Assembly: GCA_044432885.1 (NCBI GenBank)
Contig: JAWXUG010000035.1
Location: 1-12,319, forward strand
Length of the DNA: 12,319 nucleotides
Source of the DNA: CAYJNO01 sp044432885
GTDB taxonomy: Bacteria > Bacillota_I > Bacilli_A > Erysipelotrichales > Erysipelotrichaceae
Reading direction: 5' to 3'
Part shown: positions 5,736 to 12,319 of the stretch, piece by piece
Numbering within the stretch: the first letter of the stretch is position 1
Layout of the letters: every line of letters starts with the position of its first letter
The notes under the pieces: generated by a model
The model's input: only the letters and a program-made list of their open reading frames with translations
Told to the model about the DNA's origin: nothing
Database searches by the model: none
Translations under genes and position numbers: made by a program

Positions 5736-7697
5736 ATGAAAAAATTAATTCTATGTTTATTAGTGTTGGCGCTTTCGTTGACAGGATGTGCTAATTCAAG
5801 TGATGATTCAAATGAAACAACAAATGCAGACGATAACCTATCAGTTAGCTATGATTCGGAAGTAAGTGCTGATGTCGTTATTGTAGGAGCAGGAGCAGCA
5901 GGTTTAAGTAGTGCAATTGCTGCGGTTGAAAATGGTGCGGAAAAAGTTATTATTTTAGAAAAAACAAATATAACTGGAGGTTCGCTAAATTATACGACCG
6001 GGACAATAGCAGGAGCTGAAACAAAAATACAAGAACTAGATGGTGTTGAGGACAGCATTGAGTTATTTGTAGAAGATATGTACAACATTGGACGAGAAAA
6101 GGGTAATTTAGAACTATTAACTGTTTTCGCTGAAAAAAATACTGAGGTAGTAGACTGGTTATGGGATATTGGTTTATATGATAATGCATACACTGGAGAT
6201 AGTACAACTGGAACCATCTCTGTATATGCACCAGAACATGAATTGTATTCTCAAAAAAGAAGTTATAAATTCACAGCAGATGATACTTCAACATATTCAT
6301 CAGCAGTTCATGAGATTTTAGATGAGTTAGTAAAAAGTAATGATGCAATTGAAATCGTCTATGCAACAGAAGCAGTTGAATTATTGGCAAATGATCAAAA
6401 CCAAGTGTTAAGTGTTGCTGCAGAACAAGGGAATCAATTAATTAAATATACTGCAGAAATGGGTGTAATTCTTGCGACAGGTGGATATTCAGGCAATACT
6501 GAATTAATGGGTGCATTCACTGAAAACGGAGATTCTTACTTAGTAGGTGGATCTGATGCAGCTGATGGATATGGTATCTACATGGCTCAAGAAGTGGGTG
6601 CTTATATTGACGAAGAAGCAATGAGTTATGTGCCTACATTCCCAATGGGATACCAACCAGAATCAGGACCTGGATTAATCAGACCTACATACACTTATAA
6701 AACAGGTGGTATAGCTGTTAATGCAAATGGTGAAAGATTTGTAGATGAAACAACAGAAGATTTAGCTGCAAGAGAATCAGCATTAGAAGAACAACCAGAT
6801 GCTATCCAATATGATATCTTTACAGAAGACATCATTGCTGATCTAATCGCCAATAATGCCGCTATATTCTATACATATTTCTATGCGCCGGGTATGGCTT
6901 TAGAATCTCAAGTAGTAAGCGCAAGTTCAATAGAAGAATTAGCAGATTTAATTGGAGTTCCTGCAGATAATTTAGTAGCAACAGTTGAATCTTATAATAA
7001 TAATGTTGAAAATCAAACAACTGATGAATTCGGACGTGAATTTAGCGAAGATTCAATTTCATCTTATAACCTAGCAATTAACAAAATTGAAGGCGATACT
7101 TATTATGCAGTACCAATTCAAGCATTATGTGTTATGACACTTGGTGGAGTATCGATTAATGAATATGGCCAAGTATTAGATAATAATAATAATGCTATCC
7201 CAGGATTATATGCAGCTGGAGAAATGGTTGGTGGCATATGGGGACGCTATGTATCTAGCGGAACTGGAGTTATGGGTCCTGTTACATTTGGACAAATTGC
7301 AGGTGAAAATGTAATGAGTCAAGATCTTGCAACAGATTATGAACTGGTAGCATCTTCAAATGTAATCGCTAAAGAGTTAGTGGTTAAAGCAGTTGTTGAA
7401 ACGGAAGCTAGATTTGATATGTCTGTTACATTAACTGATGGTACGTATACTGCTACAGTTAGCGGACAAGAAGGTGACATGGTTGTTGAAGTAACTGTTA
7501 CTGATGGTGTAATCAATGAAGTGATATTGGTTGAAAGTAATGAAACTGAAACCATTGCGAAAACAGCCTTAGAACAAATTCCACTTGATATTGTTGCACA
7601 AAACTCACCAGATGTAGATACAGTAAGTGGTGCTACATTGACAAGTAATCGTATTATGGATGCAGTAGCTATTTGTTTAGAAGAAGCTGCTGAATAA
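5736..7697 (+). CDS. Extracellular lipoprotein flavin reductase (FAD-binding fumarate/urocanate-reductase family, covalent FMN domain)
   Basis: Predicted membrane-tethered reductase of 653 residues that would pass electrons through FMN and FAD to an organic acceptor outside the cell. A lipobox LTGC (15-18) ends the signal peptide and gives a lipidated Cys18, followed by a flexible Asp/Asn/Ser linker. The FAD_binding_2 domain spans about 46-530: GAGAAG (51-56), E75 of the nucleotide fold, ATGGYSGN (247-254), GERFVDET (332-339) and IPGLYAAGEMVGG (488-500). A C-terminal FMN_bind domain (about 568-650) has DTVSGAT (628-634), where Thr634 would be flavinylated by ApbE; no apbE gene is in view. In UrdA and related enzymes the FMN domain is usually N-terminal. 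The fumarate-binding His and Arg seem replaced (V466, V506), so the substrate is probably not fumarate. The ribosome-binding site is AAAGGGAG. The divergent AraC protein is the likely regulator. Confidence 0.88.
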   Translation: MKKLILCLLVLALSLTGCANSSDDSNETTNADDNLSVSYDSEVSADVVIVGAGAAGLSSAIAAVENGAEKVIILEKTNITGGSLNYTTGTIAGAETKIQELDGVEDSIELFVEDMYNIGREKGNLELLTVFAEKNTEVVDWLWDIGLYDNAYTGDSTTGTISVYAPEHELYSQKRSYKFTADDTSTYSSAVHEILDELVKSNDAIEIVYATEAVELLANDQNQVLSVAAEQGNQLIKYTAEMGVILATGGYSGNTELMGAFTENGDSYLVGGSDAADGYGIYMAQEVGAYIDEEAMSYVPTFPMGYQPESGPGLIRPTYTYKTGGIAVNANGERFVDETTEDLAARESALEEQPDAIQYDIFTEDIIADLIANNAAIFYTYFYAPGMALESQVVSASSIEELADLIGVPADNLVATVESYNNNVENQTTDEFGREFSEDSISSYNLAINKIEGDTYYAVPIQALCVMTLGGVSINEYGQVLDNNNNAIPGLYAAGEMVGGIWGRYVSSGTGVMGPVTFGQIAGENVMSQDLATDYELVASSNVIAKELVVKAVVETEARFDMSVTLTDGTYTATVSGQEGDMVVEVTVTDGVINEVILVESNETETIAKTALEQIPLDIVAQNSPDVDTVSGATLTSNRIMDAVAICLEEAAE

Positions 7698-7735
7698 GAT
7701 TAATAGTCTTAAAAAAGATTGTAAAAAATGATAAG

Positions 7736-7784
7736 AAAGCGTGTAGTGCATTAAGTTTGAATAACCTAGTGTGCTACGCTTTTT
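7736..7784 (+). terminator. Terminator after the flavin reductase
   Basis: AAAGCG plus TAGTGC (7736-7749, with a 2-base bulge) pair with GTGCTACGCTTT (7771-7782, with G-T pairs), followed by Ts. Confidence 0.75.
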
Positions 7785-7806
7785 ATATGAGTAATGAATT
7801 CATGTA

Positions 7807-7815
7807 TGCTATACT
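7807..7815 (+). promoter_or_regulatory. Extended -10 promoter of the acetyltransferase
   Basis: TGCTATACT fits the extended -10 pattern TGnTATAAT with one mismatch. No good -35 is seen. It lies 27 bases before the GTG start. Confidence 0.55.
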
Positions 7816-7841
7816 TTAGATAATTATTTGAAGGGAAAAAA

Positions 7842-8381
7842 GTGATTATGGAACCACTGTATACCAAACGACTAAAACTTAGAAATGTAGAAGAAGATGA
7901 TATCCATACGATAGTTGAGTATCGAAATCATGAAGTCACCATTAAATATCAAAGAAATCAAATAAGGGATATGGAAGGAATAAAGCAATTAATACAGGAC
8001 AGTAAAGAAGATTCATTATCTATGGAAAAGACGAGCTATTTATCGATTGCCTTTAAAACTACCAATGAAATGATAGGTGAAATCATGGTGATGCCAAATA
8101 AACAAGACCAATGTATTTCTTTAGGATATACCTTGTCTCATGCATATCATCGTCAAGGGTATGGTTTTGAGGCATTAAGTGTGTTGATAGATTATTTACA
8201 TGAAAAATACCCAAGCTATTCCTTTGTTTCATTTGCTGACCCCAATAACATTGCGAGTATACATCTTTTAAAGAAGTTGGGATATCACTATTTAGGTTAC
8301 TCTAGCAAGCTTGTATCTGAGGTGTTTGGTAAATGGTTAAGTGATGATATTGATGTTTTTCGAAGTAAGAAAGAAGATTAA
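7842..8381 (+). CDS. GNAT acetyltransferase, RimJ/RimL (Acetyltransf_3) type
   Basis: Acetyl-CoA-dependent N-acetyltransferase of 179 residues, typical of the family. The opening LYTKRLKLRNVEEDDI is the usual 'TeRLxLRxxxxxD' start. The acetyl-CoA loop is HRQGYG (103-108) after the strand ISLGYTLSHAY, and NIASIHLLKKLGY (136-148) is the conserved 'N.aS..l..KlGF' block. The start is GTG at 7842, because GAAGGGA (7829-7835) is well spaced for it; ATG at 7848 would be too far away. It stands alone between two terminators. The substrate, whether a ribosomal protein N-terminus, a small amine or an antibiotic, cannot be told. Confidence 0.85.
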   Translation: MIMEPLYTKRLKLRNVEEDDIHTIVEYRNHEVTIKYQRNQIRDMEGIKQLIQDSKEDSLSMEKTSYLSIAFKTTNEMIGEIMVMPNKQDQCISLGYTLSHAYHRQGYGFEALSVLIDYLHEKYPSYSFVSFADPNNIASIHLLKKLGYHYLGYSSKLVSEVFGKWLSDDIDVFRSKKED

Positions 8382-8427
8382 AATTAAATAGAGTGCATCT
8401 ATTATAAGTATTGCAACAAAACATAAT

Positions 8428-8452
8428 AAAAAGAGGCGAATGACCTCTTTTT
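8428..8452. terminator. Bidirectional terminator between convergent genes
   Basis: AAAAAGAGG (8428-8436) and CCTCTTTTT (8444-8452) form a perfect 9-bp stem with a 7-base loop, giving a T-run on both strands. It serves the acetyltransferase and the MFS gene. Confidence 0.88.
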
Positions 8453-8468
8453 ATGTAGATACTATCTT

Positions 8469-9686
8469 TTAAGATTTAATTTGTTTAGCTACAAACAGGT
8501 TTCCAAATGAAATAAAGGCTGCAAAGAAGAATACCCATTGTGGACCTGCTGCTACCCAGATATAACCACTTATTTGAGCGGCAATGATTGAGACAATATG
8601 ATCTAAACTAATGCCGGTAGATAAGATAGAAGCAATATCATCTTGAGGGTGGGCAATCTTCTTCAAATAAACGGATTTAACCACACCAATCTGCATAGAT
8701 AAGCGATCAAGGATAAATAACCCATAGATAATGACAACTGGCCAGCCAGATGAAGGGATGAGCGTGTCGGCAATACCCCAAACAACAAAACCATATAATG
8801 TATAAATGATGATAAAGGTCAAAGCATCTAAATACATCATAAAGCGGATTCCTTTAGAATCGATCCACTTTCCAATTTTTTGCATAAAGAAAATACCGAA
8901 GAAACTGCTAATAATTCCTAATAAGGACATGATATCTGCCCCTTTTAATAATAAATCAATAATAACCCATGAACCAAAAACATAAGCAATTTGTTTTTGC
9001 ACACCATGTAATATGGTTAAAAGATAATAAAATTTGTAATCTTTTCGAAAAGTAAGTTTAAACTTTTTAGGTTGTACACTTTGTAAAAGGTTCTCTTTTT
9101 TAGCTTGTTTAATCAACAGAATATTGACTATAATAGCTCCGAAAAAAGCAATAGCTGAAATAATGAATACAAATTGAATGGTACTTGAGAAGTAAAAGAA
9201 TCCAGTACTAAATCCAACATAGACAACAATCGCTGTTAAAAACGCAATGGCAGTAGATAAACTTGCTAACTGTCCTACTCGTTGTCCAACTTTATCTTTT
9301 TCTGCCAATTCCATGATGATAGAATCCTGCAAGGGCATAAATAAATGCATCCCTGTTGAATTTACAAATAAGAAGATTAACATCACTGCAAATGATGGTG
9401 TGAAAAATCCAAGTGCAGTAATACCAATGCAAGATAATATTTGGGCAAATAAAGCAATTTTTAGGTTTCCTAAACTTGATAAACTGGCAATGATTAATGC
9501 ACATAGTACACCAGGTAATTCTCTTGGGAATTCAATGAAGGCTCTTTGTGTAGCCGTTACACTATAAACTTCCTTATAATAGTTTGAAAAGATAGAGTCA
9601 CTTAACCCTTTTCCTACCGCAATAAATGCAACAAGGATAAAGAAAAGGATCATACTTTTACTCATTGTTGATTTTGATTGATTCAT
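8469..9686 (-). CDS. Major facilitator superfamily transporter
   Basis: Integral membrane transporter of 405 residues with about 12 hydrophobic segments: roughly 11-29, 57-73, 77-95, 98-117, 141-159, 170-192, 220-245, 253-270, 285-305, 314-335, 357-377 and 381-401. A basic cytoplasmic loop at 193-218 splits the two halves. GKWIDSKGIR (272-281) resembles the MFS loop motif between helices 8 and 9. An upstream in-frame ATG at 9725 would add 13 residues, but the AGGGGG ribosome-binding site (plus-strand 9693-9699) sits before ATG at 9686, and the likely promoter (9716-9724) overlaps the longer start. The gene is alone on this strand. The substrate is unknown; drug or metabolite efflux is a family-level guess only. 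Confidence 0.82.
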   Translation of the reverse strand: MNQSKSTMSKSMILFFILVAFIAVGKGLSDSIFSNYYKEVYSVTATQRAFIEFPRELPGVLCALIIASLSSLGNLKIALFAQILSCIGITALGFFTPSFAVMLIFLFVNSTGMHLFMPLQDSIIMELAEKDKVGQRVGQLASLSTAIAFLTAIVVYVGFSTGFFYFSSTIQFVFIISAIAFFGAIIVNILLIKQAKKENLLQSVQPKKFKLTFRKDYKFYYLLTILHGVQKQIAYVFGSWVIIDLLLKGADIMSLLGIISSFFGIFFMQKIGKWIDSKGIRFMMYLDALTFIIIYTLYGFVVWGIADTLIPSSGWPVVIIYGLFILDRLSMQIGVVKSVYLKKIAHPQDDIASILSTGISLDHIVSIIAAQISGYIWVAAGPQWVFFFAAFISFGNLFVAKQIKS

Positions 9687-9715
9687 TGATTTTCCCCCTA
9701 AATTCATATTTATAA

Positions 9716-9782
9716 AGTATATCATAGTTTATAAGATTACTTTACACTTCCTTGGAAAAAGGCATAAAAACTATGATAAACT
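9716..9782. promoter_or_regulatory. Symmetrical divergent promoter region
   Basis: Bases 9716-9730 and 9768-9782 are inverted copies matching at 14 of 15 positions around a 37-base centre. Each copy reads outward as an extended -10: TGATATACT toward the transporter and TGATAAACT toward the chorismate mutase. The two genes may therefore share a regulator or fire from mirrored sites. Confidence 0.5.
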
Positions 9783-9810
9783 AAATGTATTATAGAAAAG
9801 GTGGTACATA

Positions 9811-10092
9811 ATGATGGATAACAGATTAGAAGAAGCAAGATTAATTATAAATGAGGTAGATGGTAAGATAGCAGATTTATGGGTAAGGCGTATGAAAGCA
9901 GTTGAAATGGTCATTCAATATAAAATAGATCATCAGCTTCCTATTTTTAATGAACAAAGGGAGCTTGAAGTTATTGAAAAAAATGTTGCGTTGATAAGCG
10001 ATGAAGTGTTAAAACCATACTATAAAAAGTTTATTCAAGAAACGATGGATATTTCAAAACAATATCAACAAACTTTTTTAATTGAAGAGTAA
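9811..10092 (+). CDS. Chorismate mutase, AroQ (CM_2) type
   Basis: Small all-helical enzyme that converts chorismate to prephenate for phenylalanine and tyrosine synthesis. It has 93 residues, the usual size for a stand-alone AroQ domain. The active-site pattern is in place by eye: Arg10 in the first helix, Arg27 (WVRRM), Lys38 (YKIDH), Arg50-Glu51 (NEQREL) and a C-terminal ISKQYQQ supplying the Gln. The ribosome-binding site AAAGGTGG (9797-9804) suits ATG at 9811 or 9814. No other aromatic-pathway gene is near. The patatin gene follows 45 bases later with no terminator between, so they may be cotranscribed. Confidence 0.85.
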   Translation: MMDNRLEEARLIINEVDGKIADLWVRRMKAVEMVIQYKIDHQLPIFNEQRELEVIEKNVALISDEVLKPYYKKFIQETMDISKQYQQTFLIEE

Positions 10093-10137
10093 GATGTAGT
10101 TGTTTACATAGTAGAAGAATAGTAAGTCGAGGAAGTC

Positions 10138-10992
10138 ATGAAAAAGATAGGGCTAATTTTAGAGGGTGGTGGCATGCGCGGTATGTTTACCACAGGTGTT
10201 TTAGATTATTTTATTGACGCAGATATCCAGTTTGATCAGGTAATGGGCGTTTCTGCCGGGGCATGTCAGGGCTCATGTTATATATCAAATCAAAAAGGGC
10301 GTGGAAAAGATATTGTCATGGAGTTTATCAATGATGAGCGTTATTGTAGTGTGAAAAGCATGCTTAAAACTGGAGATATTTTTAATGTTGAATTCGCATA
10401 TCATACAATTCCTAATCAATTAAATATCTTTGATCATCAAGCCTATCGCTCAAGTCCAATGAAATTTGTGGCTGTATCCACTAATTTGAAAGATGGGTCT
10501 GGTTATTATCCAATCATTGAAGATATTGATAAAGATGTGGATATGCTTAGAGCATCTGCTTCACTTCCATTTGTATCTCGCAAGGTCATGGTAGATGATG
10601 AATTTTACTTGGATGGGGGGATTGCTGATCCAATTCCTATAAAACAAAGTGAAAAAATGGGGTATGAAAAAAACATTGTCGTTTTAACCCAACCATGGGG
10701 GTTTCGTAAAAAAGCTAGTAAAAGTTATTTGTTAGGAAAACTATTCTATGCTAAGTATCCAAATTTTATTCAAGCATTAAAGAATCGACATATCATTTAT
10801 AATGACTCTTTAGATTATCTTCAACTTCAAGTTGATAAGGGACAAGCATTGGTGTTATGTCCAAAGGATGATTTAGGATTAAAGCGTATCGAAAAAGATA
10901 AAGATAAATTGTATAAAGCTTATCAATTAGGCTATAGTTATGCAAAGAAAAATCATGATAGAATTTCCTCGTTTTTAGATTATCGCAAGTGA
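10138..10992 (+). CDS. Patatin-like phospholipase / acyl hydrolase
   Basis: Predicted cytoplasmic lipid acyl hydrolase of 284 residues with a Ser-Asp dyad and no signal peptide. The oxyanion loop is GGGMRG (10-15), the nucleophile Ser39 lies in GVSAG (37-41) and Asp159 in DGG (159-161), followed by DPIPIK. The whole pattern resembles the YjjU/RssA-like bacterial patatin group. All catalytic elements are present and nothing looks truncated. The start is set by GAGGA (10129-10133). It probably shares the transcript of the chorismate mutase upstream and ends at a strong terminator. The physiological lipid is unknown. Confidence 0.9.
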   Translation: MKKIGLILEGGGMRGMFTTGVLDYFIDADIQFDQVMGVSAGACQGSCYISNQKGRGKDIVMEFINDERYCSVKSMLKTGDIFNVEFAYHTIPNQLNIFDHQAYRSSPMKFVAVSTNLKDGSGYYPIIEDIDKDVDMLRASASLPFVSRKVMVDDEFYLDGGIADPIPIKQSEKMGYEKNIVVLTQPWGFRKKASKSYLLGKLFYAKYPNFIQALKNRHIIYNDSLDYLQLQVDKGQALVLCPKDDLGLKRIEKDKDKLYKAYQLGYSYAKKNHDRISSFLDYRK

Positions 10993-10998
10993 AAATAG

Positions 10999-11025
10999 AA
11001 AAGCTGCCCTTAAGTGCAGCTTTTT
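10999..11025 (+). terminator. Terminator after the patatin gene
   Basis: AAAAGCTGC (10999-11007) and GCAGCTTTT (11016-11024) make a perfect 9-bp stem with an 8-base loop and five Ts. Confidence 0.9.
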
Positions 11026-11109
11026 GCGTTTCTTATGTCAAATTTTTTAAATTTTAGGAAGTTTTATAATATGAAATGCACACTAATTATGCAAATAAAC
11101 TATGGAAAC

Positions 11110-11136
11110 AAAAAAATCAGCCAGTTATGGCTGATT
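11110..11136 (-). terminator. Terminator of pyrG
   Basis: On the minus strand, AATCAGCCA and TGGCTGATT (plus-strand 11128-11136 and 11115-11123) pair around a 4-base loop, followed by a seven-T run. It starts 9 bases after the pyrG stop. Confidence 0.9.
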
Positions 11137-11144
11137 AGAAATAA

Positions 11145-12319
11145 CTATTTGTTTTTATAAGCTAATGCATGTTGTATAAATGAGGCGAATAGTGGGTGTG
11201 GACGGTTAGGTCTACTTTTAAATTCTGGATGGTATTGGCAACCAACAAAATAATCGCAGTTTTTGTTTTCTACAACTTCGACAAGTAAATCATCAAGTGA
11301 GGTTCCGACGATATCTAAGCCCCCTTGTTCAAATTCAGGACGATAGCTATTGTTGAATTCATAACGATGACGATGACGTTCGTTAATCACATCTGCTTGA
11401 TAACTAGCTTTAGCAACACTATTTTCTTTTAATTTACATGGATAACTTCCTTTACGTAAGGTTCCACCCATTTTTTGGATATACTTTTGGTCTTCCATAA
11501 TATGAATAATAGGGTGTGGGGTGTGTTCGTCAAATTCTTTTGAAGTTGCCTGTGCATAGCCTAAAACATTACGAGCGAATTCAATACAAGCAATTTGCAT
11601 ACCTAAACAAATCCCTAAGTATGGAATGTTTTTTTCACGTGCGAATTTGGCTGCTAAAATCATTCCTTCAATACCACGTTCACCAAAACCACCTGGAACT
11701 AAGATTCCATGGGTTTGCCCTAAAATATTTTCGATATTTTCTTCTGTTAACACTTCTGAGTCTACCCAATTAATGTGAATGTGACTATGGTGTTGATAGC
11801 CTCCGTGATATAAGGATTCTACGACTGAACAATAAGCATCGTGTAAAGAAGTATATTTTCCGACAAGAGAAATGGTTACTGTTTCATTTCTTGATTTAAT
11901 CTTATCAATCATTGAAGTCCACTCCGTTAAATCAACAGGATGTAAAGGTAAATTTAATCGTTCTAGCGTTAATGTACACATGTTTTGTGCTTCTAACATC
12001 AAAGGCACTTCATATAAAATAGGGAGAGTCCCATTATAGATAACCGATTCTTTGCTCACATTACAGAACAGAGAAATTTTTTCTTTGATTTGATCATCTA
12101 TTTCTTTATCACATCTCACCACAATCATATCAGGGTGAACGCCTAGAGATTGTAAGGTGCGTACTGAGTGTTGAGTAGGTTTTGTTTTAAGTTCATCAGA
12201 TCCCTGTAAATGTGGAACAAGGGTAACATGGATGCACATGCAATCTTCTTTAGGTTGTTCAAGACAAATTTGGCGAATGGTTTCAAGGAAAGGGGTACTT
12301 TCAATATCTCCAACTGTTC
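11145..12319 (-). CDS. pyrG: CTP synthase (partial; N-terminal part beyond the window)
   Basis: Makes CTP from UTP, ATP and glutamine in pyrimidine nucleotide synthesis. The frame stays open to the right edge: TVGDIESTPFLETIRQ at 12317-12270 is the family's GGTVGDIES.PFLEA.RQ motif, so the ATG at 12239 is internal. About 390 residues are visible of an expected ~535; roughly 140 are missing. Visible blocks include TKPTQHSV of the synthetase domain, then the class I glutamine amidotransferase domain with VPGGFGERG, the nucleophile Cys in GICLGMQ (codon around 11607), MGGTLRKGSYPC, and the closing His and Glu in CQYHPEF. It is intact as far as seen and is a conserved housekeeping gene. Confidence 0.97.
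   Translation of the reverse strand, partial: TVGDIESTPFLETIRQICLEQPKEDCMCIHVTLVPHLQGSDELKTKPTQHSVRTLQSLGVHPDMIVVRCDKEIDDQIKEKISLFCNVSKESVIYNGTLPILYEVPLMLEAQNMCTLTLERLNLPLHPVDLTEWTSMIDKIKSRNETVTISLVGKYTSLHDAYCSVVESLYHGGYQHHSHIHINWVDSEVLTEENIENILGQTHGILVPGGFGERGIEGMILAAKFAREKNIPYLGICLGMQIACIEFARNVLGYAQATSKEFDEHTPHPIIHIMEDQKYIQKMGGTLRKGSYPCKLKENSVAKASYQADVINERHRHRYEFNNSYRPEFEQGGLDIVGTSLDDLLVEVVENKNCDYFVGCQYHPEFKSRPNRPHPLFASFIQHALAYKNK

Noticed and set aside
595..7803. The palindrome ATGAATTCAT found at 595-604 and again at 7794-7803
   Set aside because: Ten bases in AT-rich DNA twice in 12 kb can be chance, and the flanks differ.
9247..9567. Plus-strand frame of 106 residues opposite the MFS gene
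   Set aside because: It mirrors membrane-helix codons of the real gene and has no start signal or family motif. The frames at 4822-5004 and 11516-11773 were dropped for the same reason.
9687..9725. Longer N-terminus for the MFS transporter, from ATG at 9725
   Set aside because: No ribosome-binding site precedes it, the likely promoter overlaps it, and a strong AGGGGG site fits the ATG at 9686.

Overview
The window is AT-rich DNA that looks like a low-GC, Gram-positive-type Bacillota chromosome. The signs are Shine-Dalgarno-led genes, a class B sortase with sortable surface proteins, an exported lipoprotein flavin reductase and a one-piece tmRNA. A gut member of the Erysipelotrichia would fit the mix of BspA-like adhesin, pilin and extracellular flavin reductase, but that placement is inference; nothing here proves the class.

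Left part (1-4065), surface-protein locus. The first ~82 bases look like the end of an IS3-like insertion sequence whose transposase would read leftward out of the window. It abuts the 3' part of a pilin gene (Spy0128/FctA type) that has lost its beginning. Next come an 848-residue secreted multidomain adhesin and, two bases after it, a class B sortase. The adhesin has a sortase-like NPNTG motif but stops right after it, with no membrane anchor.

Middle (4066-7784). A terminator closes the surface locus. The tmRNA gene ssrA follows, with a near-consensus promoter and its own terminator; its tag ends in ...LSFAA. Then an AraC-type regulator and a lipoprotein flavoprotein are transcribed divergently. 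The flavoprotein has an FAD-binding reductase domain and a C-terminal covalent-FMN domain, so it probably reduces an unidentified organic electron acceptor outside the membrane, with the AraC protein as the likely switch.

Right part (7785-12319), ordinary chromosomal genes. These are a RimJ/RimL-like acetyltransferase, a convergent MFS transporter, a stand-alone AroQ-type chorismate mutase divergent from the transporter across a symmetrical promoter region, a patatin-like phospholipase, and the 3' two-thirds or more of pyrG (CTP synthase), which runs off the right edge. Clear hairpin-plus-T terminators separate most units. No tRNA, rRNA, CRISPR array or replication origin was seen.

The points most worth a second look are the IS/pilin junction with its symmetrical hairpin, the unanchored adhesin next to its sortase, the unusual tmRNA tag, and the flavin reductase lacking the usual fumarate-binding residues.
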